NCBI GenBank assembly: GCA_049657775.1 | Contig: JBASNZ010000018.1 | Coordinates: 1-63,348 of the forward strand | Direction: 5' to 3' | Source of the DNA: JBASNZ01 sp049657775 | Lineage (GTDB): Bacteria > Actinomycetota > Coriobacteriia > Anaerosomatales > Anaerosomataceae | DNA: 63,348 nt | Notes under the pieces: model-generated | The model's input: only the letters and a program-made list of their open reading frames with translations | Databases searched by the model: none | Told to the model about the DNA's origin: nothing | In this document: one piece after another, positions 1-7,289 of the stretch | Layout: each line of letters begins with the position of its first letter | How positions within the stretch are numbered: position 1 is the first letter of the stretch | Position numbers and translations under genes: made by a program

Positions 1-110
1 GGTTGAGGCGCCATGGGAATCACCACGGGGGCCTGAAGCAGCTCGTCGTCTTCGAGGGTCTCATCGTCGGCGTCGCTTATGAAGTAGTCGCCGATTCCCC
101 TATCGACCAT
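1..110 (-). CDS. 5' part of an unidentified gene, cut by the window edge
   Basis: The first 36 codons of a minus-strand gene that runs off the left edge. It starts at ATG 110 behind GGAGGTGA with a good spacing. The visible N-terminus is acidic (MVDRGIGDYFISDADDETLE) and has no motif I recognise. It lies 135 bp downstream of pilB in the same direction, so it may belong to the type IV pilus set, but position is the only support for that. Confidence 0.55.
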   Translation of the reverse strand, partial: MVDRGIGDYFISDADDETLEDDELLQAPVVIPMAPQ

Positions 111-245
111 CCCCCGTCACCTCCATCTTTCTCAGGAACCGATAACGACACCTGCCCGGAACGCGCGCCAGTGGCGCCCGTCACCGGGCGAGCGCTCTCA
201 GTTTCGCACGACCGGGATGCCTACACAACCAAGATAGGCGTCCCA

Positions 246-1922
246 TCACACCACCACTCGAAGTACCTCTTCGATGGAGGTCAATCCCATGAGGACCTTG
301 TTGAAGCCGTCGTCGCGAAGCGTTCTCATGCCCTCCGCGATCGCCAGGCGTTTGATCTCGTCGCCAGACGCGTGATCGACACATGCGCGTTCGATCGTTT
401 CGGTGACCGTGAGGACCTCGTGTATGCCCATGCGGCCCTTGTAGCCGATGTTGTTGCACTTGTTGCAGCCAACCGCCCGGTACAGCGTGGGAACCTTGCC
501 CGGCTCGAACGGGAACCCGGCACGCTCAAGTGCCGCCGGGTCAGGCGTGTACGGCTCCTTGCATTCCTTGCAGAGCCGCCGGGCGAGCCGCTGGGCGAGA
601 ACGCAGTTGATGGCGGACGCCGATAGGAACGGCTCGATCCCCATTTCGGTAAGGCGTGTGAGCGCTGAGGGCGCATCGTTGGTGTGAAGCGTCGAGAGCA
701 CGAGGTGACCGGTGAGCGCTGCCTCGATCGCGATAGTCGCGGTCTCTTTGTCTCGGATCTCGCCGATCATGACCACGTCGGGGTCCTGACGCAGGATCGA
801 CCGCAACGCGGCGGCAAAGGTGAGTCCCGCTTTCTCGTGCACCTGCACCTGGGAGAGCCCCTCAAGACGGTACTCCACCGGATCCTCGACGGTGATGAGG
901 TTGACGGTGGGCTTGGTCGTCTTGTTGATGGCCGCATACAGCGTCGTTGATTTGCCTGAGCCGGTGGGACCCGTGACGAGAATGGCGCCGTACGGCTTGT
1001 CGAGCGCCTCGAGGAGCGCCGTCATGGGCTGCTCGAGGAAGCCGAGATCCTCGAGGCCAAGCATGATGGCGTCCTTGCGGAGAAGTCGGAGAACGGACAT
1101 CTCGCCGTTGACCGCCGGGAGGACAGCCACGCGGAAGTCGACCGACTTGCCGTCGAGCACCACGCCGAAACGGCCGTCCTGCGGGACGCGCTTCTCGGCG
1201 ATGTCCATGCCGGAGGTGATCTTGAGCCTGCTGAGCAGCTGTCGGTGGAGCCTCTTGGGACTGCGCATGACCTCCTGGCACACACCGTCGATGCGATAGC
1301 GGACGCGGAGTTCGTTCTCCTGGGGCTCGATGTAGATGTCGCCCGCGCCCTGCCGGATGGCCTCCGTGATGATGAGGTTCATGAGCTTGGCCACCGGTGC
1401 TTCCTCATCGGCGGCCGCGGCCTCCTCGTCCCGGTCCACCTCTCCACTGAGGTCCTCGATATCGCCGACCATCTGATCGACGTCTTGGTGCATGTTTGCG
1501 AACTTGTCGATCGCGGAGTTGACATCGCTCTCGGCGGCCACGACCGGCCTGATCTCGTAGCCGGTCACGATCCGAAGATCGTCGATGGCGAAGATGTTCG
1601 CCGGATCCGCCATCGCGACCATGAGCTCGTCGTCCTGGATCTTGATCGGTAGGACTCCGTGGCGCCGGGCAAGGTCCGCACTGAGCATCATGGCCGCGTT
1701 GGGATCGATCTCGTAACCCGCCAGGTCGACAAAGGCCAGGCCCATGCTGTCGGCAACCGTTTGCGCGATCTTCTGCTCGGAGGCGATCTTCTGATCGACG
1801 AGGACCGCCGTGAGCGAGCGCCCGTCGGCGGTCTCCGTCAACGCGGCATCGAGCTGCTCGACCGTGACGAGACCGGCCTGCACCAGCACCCTACCCAACC
1901 GCTTGCCAGAGGCGGCGCTCAC
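246..1922 (-). CDS. pilB: Type IV pilus assembly / type II secretion ATPase PilB (GspE family)
   Basis: 558 residues. This hexameric cytoplasmic ATPase powers pilus extension or pseudopilus assembly. An N-terminal MshEN/GspE-type domain (about residues 1-150) is followed by the secretion ATPase core. The Walker A GPTGSGKST is near residue 319, then the Asp and Walker boxes (DPDVVMIGEIRD) and the His box (STLHTND). Two CxxC pairs (CKEC near 450, CNKC near 485) form the tetracysteine zinc site of extension ATPases, which argues against a PilT retraction motor. GTG start; the start overlaps the aroE stop by 4 nt. No pilin or platform gene is in the window apart from the possible truncated gene downstream. 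Confidence 0.92.
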   Translation of the reverse strand: MSAASGKRLGRVLVQAGLVTVEQLDAALTETADGRSLTAVLVDQKIASEQKIAQTVADSMGLAFVDLAGYEIDPNAAMMLSADLARRHGVLPIKIQDDELMVAMADPANIFAIDDLRIVTGYEIRPVVAAESDVNSAIDKFANMHQDVDQMVGDIEDLSGEVDRDEEAAAADEEAPVAKLMNLIITEAIRQGAGDIYIEPQENELRVRYRIDGVCQEVMRSPKRLHRQLLSRLKITSGMDIAEKRVPQDGRFGVVLDGKSVDFRVAVLPAVNGEMSVLRLLRKDAIMLGLEDLGFLEQPMTALLEALDKPYGAILVTGPTGSGKSTTLYAAINKTTKPTVNLITVEDPVEYRLEGLSQVQVHEKAGLTFAAALRSILRQDPDVVMIGEIRDKETATIAIEAALTGHLVLSTLHTNDAPSALTRLTEMGIEPFLSASAINCVLAQRLARRLCKECKEPYTPDPAALERAGFPFEPGKVPTLYRAVGCNKCNNIGYKGRMGIHEVLTVTETIERACVDHASGDEIKRLAIAEGMRTLRDDGFNKVLMGLTSIEEVLRVVV

Positions 1923-2812
1923 TCCGCGCCCCCCTGTGTAGCCAGCAGCGAGAAGGCGCCCTCAGCGGCGGCGCGCATGGCATCCCTGGGAGCCGTCACC
2001 TGTGCGCTGTCGCTCCAGATGTCGATCGAAAGCGCGCCCTGGGCGACGAGCATCGGAAGTCCGCCGAGGGTCTTCGCACCGGCGGTCGCCGCACCGCGGA
2101 GCAACGCCGTCGTCTGTTGTTGATAGATCATGTCGCACACGACCTGCGAGGGTCCGAACCATGACTCGGGCACCGGGCTCGGGTCGTCGGCCTTGAGGCC
2201 GACGGGGGTTGCGTTTATGACCAGATCGGCTCCGGAGATCGCATCCTCGGCACCGGCATCCAACAGCAATGACTCCGAAGAGGTGGTGCGCATGTATCCG
2301 CTGAGCCGGTCGAGAAGCCCCTCGGACCGCATGGGGTCACGGTTGACGATGCTTATATGAGCCGCTTTGGCCAACACAAGCGCCACTACCGCTGCTCCGG
2401 CGGCACCACCGGCGCCGATGAGCGCTATCCGCTTGCCCTCGGGCACGAACCCGACTTCGCTCTCGAGCGCTTCGATCAGGCCGCGGCCATCGGTGTTGTA
2501 ACCGATGAGGCGACCGTCGACGCAGTGGACCGTGTTCACCGCGCCCGCCATCTGCGCGAACATCGCGACCTCGTCGCACAGGTCAAGCATCGCCTGCTTG
2601 TGGGGCATCGTGACGTTGAACCCCACGAACGGCAGCGATCTGGCGGCATCCGTGAAACGGAGGAGGCCGGTTTGCTCATGGAGCGGAAGCGGCAGATAGA
2701 CCCAGTTGAGCCCCAGCGCTTCGTACGCGGCGTTGTGCATGGCCGGTGAGAGCGATCTGTCCACCGGCCAACCGACAATGCCCGCCAGGCGGGTGCGCCC
2801 GTCGATGATCAC
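1919..2812 (-). CDS. aroE: Shikimate dehydrogenase (NADP+)
   Basis: 297 residues, normal family length. It reduces 3-dehydroshikimate to shikimate in aromatic amino acid synthesis. The substrate-binding start (GWPVDRSLSPAMHNAA, with the Ser-Leu-Ser shikimate clamp) is followed by NVTMPHK with the catalytic Lys. A GAGGAAGAA nucleotide-binding loop and NATPVGL follow. GTG start, overlapping the yqeG stop by 4 nt; its stop overlaps the pilB start in the same way, so the three genes are probably translationally coupled. Confidence 0.96.
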   Translation of the reverse strand: MIIDGRTRLAGIVGWPVDRSLSPAMHNAAYEALGLNWVYLPLPLHEQTGLLRFTDAARSLPFVGFNVTMPHKQAMLDLCDEVAMFAQMAGAVNTVHCVDGRLIGYNTDGRGLIEALESEVGFVPEGKRIALIGAGGAAGAAVVALVLAKAAHISIVNRDPMRSEGLLDRLSGYMRTTSSESLLLDAGAEDAISGADLVINATPVGLKADDPSPVPESWFGPSQVVCDMIYQQQTTALLRGAATAGAKTLGGLPMLVAQGALSIDIWSDSAQVTAPRDAMRAAAEGAFSLLATQGGAE

Positions 2813-3324
2813 GACAGCGTCGAACCTCCGGTCGTGGGAGAGGGTTCTCTTCCCTGCATTATGAGCGACTCGAGCCGCCGTAGCACTAGGGTGTGTGGAA
2901 GGTCGGCGGTAGAAAGCGGTCGGACGAGGATGGTCTTGGAACCGATGAGATTACCGCCAAGCACGTCCGTGAAGATCTGGTCGCCCACGACCGCGCACTC
3001 TCGACTCTTGAGGCCGAGCACGCGGAGCGCTCTCCAGAACGCGAAGGGTAACGGCTTGATGGCCTTGGCCACCAGGGGAAACCCGAGATCGGCCGCGACC
3101 TTGTGCACCCGCTCGTGCCAGTTGTTGGACACAAGGCACACCCCGATCCCCCGGGTATGCAGCATATCCGTCCATGTCCGCAGGGCTGGCGGCATCTCGT
3201 TGGTGTCTCGCGGAAGGAGCGTATTGTCCAGGTCGATGATCAGACCCTTCACGCCCGCCGATGCGAGGCGATCCAGGTCGATCCGTGTGACACCGGTGAG
3301 GTACTCATCGGGCCGGAGCAGCAC
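2809..3324 (-). CDS. YqeG-type HAD phosphatase (subfamily IIIA)
   Basis: 171 residues. A cytoplasmic HAD phosphatase of the YqeG family; the physiological substrate is not established in general. The DxDxT nucleophile motif appears as IDLDNTLLP, followed by SNN (motif II) and GDQIFTDVLGGN (motif IV). I place the start at GTG 3324, 7 nt after GGGGAG; the frame is open further upstream, but that part overlaps the previous gene in another frame and has no homologous look. It is 4 nt after the stop of the membrane-anchored protein gene, inside the long minus-strand run. Confidence 0.85.
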   Translation of the reverse strand: MLLRPDEYLTGVTRIDLDRLASAGVKGLIIDLDNTLLPRDTNEMPPALRTWTDMLHTRGIGVCLVSNNWHERVHKVAADLGFPLVAKAIKPLPFAFWRALRVLGLKSRECAVVGDQIFTDVLGGNLIGSKTILVRPLSTADLPHTLVLRRLESLIMQGREPSPTTGGSTLS

Positions 3325-3328
3325 CCTA

Positions 3329-4009
3329 TCACTCCCCTTGCAGCAAAAGACCCGGAAGCTCCTGATCGCGCGCGTCGATGAGCGCACCGACGCGACCCAT
3401 CTCGGTCTCGGCATACCTGGCGCGGTCTGTGAGCCCGACCGCTTCGAACGCGTCGCGGGCGATCGCGTAGCCCTCGTACTGCTCCTCGAGCGAACGCCAC
3501 TGGATAGTGGGGCCGAATGCCCTCTCCGCAAGCTTCGCGGGCGTTTGAGTCTCGGCCTTGTAGAGGTACAACATCTGCGCGTACGACATCATCATCAGAC
3601 CCGATTCGGGGTTGTTGTCGAGGCCCTGTTTCGCCAGGGCAAGCCCCTCGTCGATCCGACCGTTGCGGGCGATGATCCACGACCCCACATAGTACGGATC
3701 GAGCAGGCTGGGATCGAGCGCGATGACCATGTGAACGGTAGGAAGCATGTAGTGTTGGTCTTTGAGTGGCGTGCCTTCGTAGTAGCCGTGCATGATCGGT
3801 TCGAGGCGGTTCCACAGCACGGCGGCACCGAATGTACGCAGACCGCTCAGGTACGAGAAGCCCGCCTCTCCAACGGTCGAAACTGTCGATGCCCGGTCGG
3901 CTGATGGGATGATGCCGTCCGAGGCGACCTGACCAGCAAGCGTCATGGCAAGAAACGCCGCGCACAGCGCGACGATCAGCAGTCGATCGTGACGGACCGT
4001 GCGCTCCAT
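3329..4009 (-). CDS. Membrane-anchored TPR-like protein next to an ABC exporter
   Basis: 226 residues, not assigned to a named family. One N-terminal hydrophobic segment (about residues 10-30) is followed by a soluble helical region with repeat-like pairs such as YVGSWIIARNGRIDEGLALA, reminiscent of tetratricopeptide repeats. ATG 4009 overlaps the stop of the ABC permease gene by 1 nt (TGATG), so it is probably translated with the exporter and may assist it at the outer face of the membrane. That role is inferred from position only. The frame continues upstream to 4465 through the permease gene but that part is a shadow. Confidence 0.75.
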   Translation of the reverse strand: MERTVRHDRLLIVALCAAFLAMTLAGQVASDGIIPSADRASTVSTVGEAGFSYLSGLRTFGAAVLWNRLEPIMHGYYEGTPLKDQHYMLPTVHMVIALDPSLLDPYYVGSWIIARNGRIDEGLALAKQGLDNNPESGLMMMSYAQMLYLYKAETQTPAKLAERAFGPTIQWRSLEEQYEGYAIARDAFEAVGLTDRARYAETEMGRVGALIDARDQELPGLLLQGE

Positions 4010-4743
4010 CAGACGTCCCTCCTGCCGAACATGACCGACCCAAGCGTAAGCAACAACCCGACAAACCCCGCGAACACGACCACCATGCTCAGCACGTAGG
4101 TGGCCGGCACACCGGTTCCGTGCGTGACCGGTGCGACGATGTTGAATGCGTCGAGTGAAGGATAGAAGGCGCGCAGCGACAGGGCCCCTTCTTGCCCCAG
4201 GAGGGTCGCGCGCGAATGGCCAAGGAACACGAACGCACTTGCGGCGACGACTGTGGTCACGGGCGACACGATCGTGGAGACAGCATGCGCGAATGCGGCG
4301 ACCACGCCCATCTCCAGCCAGATCGCTACCGCCCCGAGCCACAGGAGCCACATCGGCTGACCGTAGGTGATGAGAGCGACGACCTGATCGACCACCGTGA
4401 AGGCCGCGATCAGCACGCCCGCCATAGCGAATGTGCCAAGCCAGGTTCCGAGCAAGTACTCCCACCGTGCGACCGGGCGGGCGAGCACGCTGTACACCGT
4501 GCGGTGCTCGACTTCTGAAGGAACGCGGGTGACGGCAAGCACTACCACGACAACGAGCGCCGTGGCGTACGTGACCGCGAGCGCGATCTCGCCGTACACC
4601 GCCTCGGCGACGCCGAACCCGTAGTCCGGCAACGCCGGGATGAGCGCGACCATGATCGCCGCGAACATGAGGACAACGAGCAGGACGCGACGGCGGATGC
4701 TGTCGAGGAACACCGCGCGGGCGATCGTGAGTACCCGGCTCAT
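4009..4743 (-). CDS. ABC-2 type transporter permease
   Basis: 244 residues with about six hydrophobic segments, starting with VLLVVLMFAAIMVALIPAL. It resembles the membrane subunit of ABC-2 exporters such as NatB or the Cu-processing NosY class. The gene overlaps its ATPase partner upstream by 4 nt (ATGA). The cargo cannot be read from the sequence. Confidence 0.85.
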   Translation of the reverse strand: MSRVLTIARAVFLDSIRRRVLLVVLMFAAIMVALIPALPDYGFGVAEAVYGEIALAVTYATALVVVVVLAVTRVPSEVEHRTVYSVLARPVARWEYLLGTWLGTFAMAGVLIAAFTVVDQVVALITYGQPMWLLWLGAVAIWLEMGVVAAFAHAVSTIVSPVTTVVAASAFVFLGHSRATLLGQEGALSLRAFYPSLDAFNIVAPVTHGTGVPATYVLSMVVVFAGFVGLLLTLGSVMFGRRDV

Positions 4744-5684
4744 CGCGCCACCTCCGTCACAGGACGCGCGAGCAACTCGGTGAAGTAGTCCTCGAGCGAC
4801 TCGCGTTTTGGCTGGACGGCTACGACCACGCCACCGGCGTCATCGATCGAGTCGACCACTCTCCTGACGACGGTATCGGGCACCGAGAACACCCACACGC
4901 TTCCCGAGACAGCAACCTCTCCGGCGACGGCGGTCACCGCATCCGGCAGGATGTCGAGCCCCCTCACCCGGATCGATGTCTGACCCGCCACGTTGAGCAG
5001 GTCGTCGATGTGTCCCTCTGAGGCGACCCGCCCTCGATCGAGGATCGTCACGCGGTCGCAGACCGCCTCGACCTCGGAGAGTTGGTGCGAGCTGAGAAGC
5101 ACGGTCGTCCCCGAGGCGCGAAGTCCGAGCATGAGGTTGCGGATGTCGCGCTGGCCGACCGGATCGAGACCGGACGCGGGCTCATCGAGAACCACGACCT
5201 CGGGCGAGCCGAGGAGCGCCTGTGCGATGCCGAGACGCTGCAGCATGCCCCTGGAGAACTTGGCGAGCTCTACCTTGGCCGCATCAGCCAGACCAACGCG
5301 ACCGAGTAGCTCCATCGCCGATGCCTTGGCGGTGTCGCGGGGCACGCCCGCGAGCGCTCCGTAGAAGCGGAGCGCCTGAAGGCCCGTAAGATGCACGGGG
5401 AAGTACGGCTGCTCGGGAAGGAAGCCGAGATGGATCCGCCCCTTGGGCGCGGTGGAGTCGGCGCCAAGCACTGTGAACTCGCCCGACGTAGGCCGGACCA
5501 GCCCGAGGAGCATCTTGAGCGTGGTGGTCTTGCCGGCACCGTTCGGTCCCAGCAGGCCGTGGATGGTGCCCTTCATCACGGTCAGCGACACGTCGTCGAC
5601 CGCGGTCTTCGGAGGCTTACCGAGCGCCTTGAAGACCTTGCGAGCGCCAGCGACGCTGATCGCCTGCTCAACCTCATCCGTCAT
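4740..5684 (-). CDS. ABC transporter ATP-binding protein (ABC-2 exporter)
   Basis: 314 residues. Walker A is GPNGAGKTT (near residue 48), the signature is the variant FSRGMLQRLG instead of LSGGQ, and Walker B with D-loop reads VVLDEPASGLDP. The C-terminal 80 residues after the nucleotide-binding domain match the extension of CcmA/NatA-type exporters. It starts 3 nt after mltG and overlaps the permease by 4 nt, so the two form one transporter. Confidence 0.92.
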   Translation of the reverse strand: MTDEVEQAISVAGARKVFKALGKPPKTAVDDVSLTVMKGTIHGLLGPNGAGKTTTLKMLLGLVRPTSGEFTVLGADSTAPKGRIHLGFLPEQPYFPVHLTGLQALRFYGALAGVPRDTAKASAMELLGRVGLADAAKVELAKFSRGMLQRLGIAQALLGSPEVVVLDEPASGLDPVGQRDIRNLMLGLRASGTTVLLSSHQLSEVEAVCDRVTILDRGRVASEGHIDDLLNVAGQTSIRVRGLDILPDAVTAVAGEVAVSGSVWVFSVPDTVVRRVVDSIDDAGGVVVAVQPKRESLEDYFTELLARPVTEVAR

Positions 5685-5687
5685 GGG

Positions 5688-6866
5688 CTACGGCACCACC
5701 TCTCGGGACTTCTCCTTGGCCTTGAGAAACTCCTCGTGCGTCACAGTGAACGTGTGCGAACCGTCCTTCCCGGTGAGCACGTAGTACAGATACTCCGTAT
5801 CGGCCGGATGCGCCGCCGCCTGTAGTGACGAAAGCCCCGGGTTGGAGATGGGACCCTGCGGCAACCCCGCGTACATGTACGTATTGTACGGGCTGTCTAT
5901 CTTGAGATGTCGGTTGAGCAACCGGGGTCGCGTGCCTGGCACGATGTACTCGATCGTGGCATCGATCTCGAGCTTCATCTTCTTGCGCAACCGATTGTAG
6001 ATGACCGAGGAGACCAGCGGTCGCTCCTTAGCGATACGCGCCTCGCGCTCGATCATGGATGCGACGATGACGACATCATGGGGCGTGAGCCCCTCGCCGG
6101 CCGCGTACGTCATGTCGACGCCGGCGATCTCCTTGGCGAACTGGCCGAGCATCATCTCGATGACCTCGGTCGCCGAGGAACCTTCGACGATCCGGTACGT
6201 CTTGGGAAACAGATATCCCTCGAGCGAGCCGTTCTCGATGCCGGACAGATACGGCCATTCGGTCGCAAATCGGGCTGCCCCGGTGGTCGCAAGCTCGTTG
6301 AACTCGGCTGCCGGGATGCCGACCCCGGCCTCGAGTCGCTCGGCGATCTGCTCGATCGTGAATCCCTCGGGGATCGTGATGCTGACGTATGCGACCGGGG
6401 GACCCGCGAGCAGCCTGTCCACGACCTCACGGTGATCCATGCGGGTCGTCAGGTCGTAGATGCCGGGCTTGAGCTGGCCGTCGATCTCCTCGACGCGAGC
6501 ACGCAGTCTGAACATGGATGCGTTGTCGATGACGCCCGCGCCGGCGAGGATGTCGGCGATCGCCCGGGTGTCCGAGCCCTGCGGAATCTCCAGTTGCACC
6601 GGCAAACCGGCCACCACGTCGATCTGGGGGCGGAGGAGTAGCATGTACGCGCCGTACGACGGGACGCCGACGGCGAGCAGGATCCCGACGATCACGACCA
6701 CCGTGGCAAGCATGCGACGACGATCGCGGCTCTCGCCGGGAGTTGGCCGCCCGACCTCGGGCGGCGTGCCTTCGGACTCTGTGCGCAGGGATGAAGGTAC
6801 GCTACCGCGGCGCAGCGCCGCCTTGGGCACCCGCCTGCTGGGCTGGCTGTTACCCTTCCCGGTCAT
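5688..6866 (-). CDS. mltG: Endolytic murein transglycosylase MltG
   Basis: 392 residues. It cleaves nascent glycan strands at the membrane and limits peptidoglycan chain length. A basic cytoplasmic N-terminus of about 50 residues leads to one membrane segment (TVVVIVGILLAVGVPSYGAY), a LysM-like region and the YceG domain. The catalytic Glu sits in the conserved ASMIEREA. The ATG start overlaps ruvX by 17 nt. The alaS-ruvX-mltG order is also found in Firmicutes. Confidence 0.93.
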   Translation of the reverse strand: MTGKGNSQPSRRVPKAALRRGSVPSSLRTESEGTPPEVGRPTPGESRDRRRMLATVVVIVGILLAVGVPSYGAYMLLLRPQIDVVAGLPVQLEIPQGSDTRAIADILAGAGVIDNASMFRLRARVEEIDGQLKPGIYDLTTRMDHREVVDRLLAGPPVAYVSITIPEGFTIEQIAERLEAGVGIPAAEFNELATTGAARFATEWPYLSGIENGSLEGYLFPKTYRIVEGSSATEVIEMMLGQFAKEIAGVDMTYAAGEGLTPHDVVIVASMIEREARIAKERPLVSSVIYNRLRKKMKLEIDATIEYIVPGTRPRLLNRHLKIDSPYNTYMYAGLPQGPISNPGLSSLQAAAHPADTEYLYYVLTGKDGSHTFTVTHEEFLKAKEKSREVVP

Positions 6867-7287
6867 CGTGACCGCTCCCTCGCTGAAGGTCTAGATGTGT
6901 CTGAAGGATGAGTGCAGCGGCCACCATGTCCAGCTGCCCCCGCTGCTTGCGCGCGGATACGCCCGCTGCGTGCATCGAGCGCGCCGCCTCCGCCGAAGAC
7001 AGGCGTTCGTCCACGTAGGTGATCGGCAGGCCGAGCACGGTCGCCCACGCGTCCGCGACAGACCTGACGGTTGCCGCTTGCGCGCCCTCTTCGCCGTTCA
7101 TCCCCACCGGCAGGCCGACGACAAGTCCCGCGACCTCGTAGTCTTCCACGAGCAGTCTAAGAGGCCGGATGTCGCGTGCCAGCTGCCGGCCGTCGAGAAC
7201 CGCAACCGGCGATGCCACCGTACCGTCGGGGTCTGACACGGCCACGCCGACTCGCGCCTCCCCGATATCGAGACCGAGGAGTCTCAC
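6850..7287 (-). CDS. ruvX: Putative pre-16S rRNA nuclease / Holliday junction resolvase RuvX (YqgF)
   Basis: 145 residues, full length for YqgF. It is an RNase H-fold nuclease, implicated in 16S rRNA 5' end maturation and originally proposed as a resolvase. The first catalytic Asp is in LLGLDIGEARVGVAVSD, and VGLPVGMNGEEG and VDERLSSAEA match the family. GTG start, 2 nt after the alaS stop, hence co-transcribed with alaS. Confidence 0.93.
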   Translation of the reverse strand: MRLLGLDIGEARVGVAVSDPDGTVASPVAVLDGRQLARDIRPLRLLVEDYEVAGLVVGLPVGMNGEEGAQAATVRSVADAWATVLGLPITYVDERLSSAEAARSMHAAGVSARKQRGQLDMVAAALILQTHLDLQRGSGHDDREG

Positions 7288-7289
7288 AG

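Noticed and set aside
111..245. Terminator after pilB
   Set aside because: Only a weak 5-bp stem (GCCCG/CGGGC) and no T-run.
4010..4465. N-terminal extension of the membrane-anchored protein gene (frame open from 4465)
   Set aside because: It runs through the ABC permease gene in another frame and is Arg/Gly-rich; ATG 4009 with TGATG coupling and a membrane segment right after it fits better. Similar extensions of yqeG, aspS, queA, ruvC, yebC, pdxT, nrdJ, tgt and rarA were cut back for the same reason.
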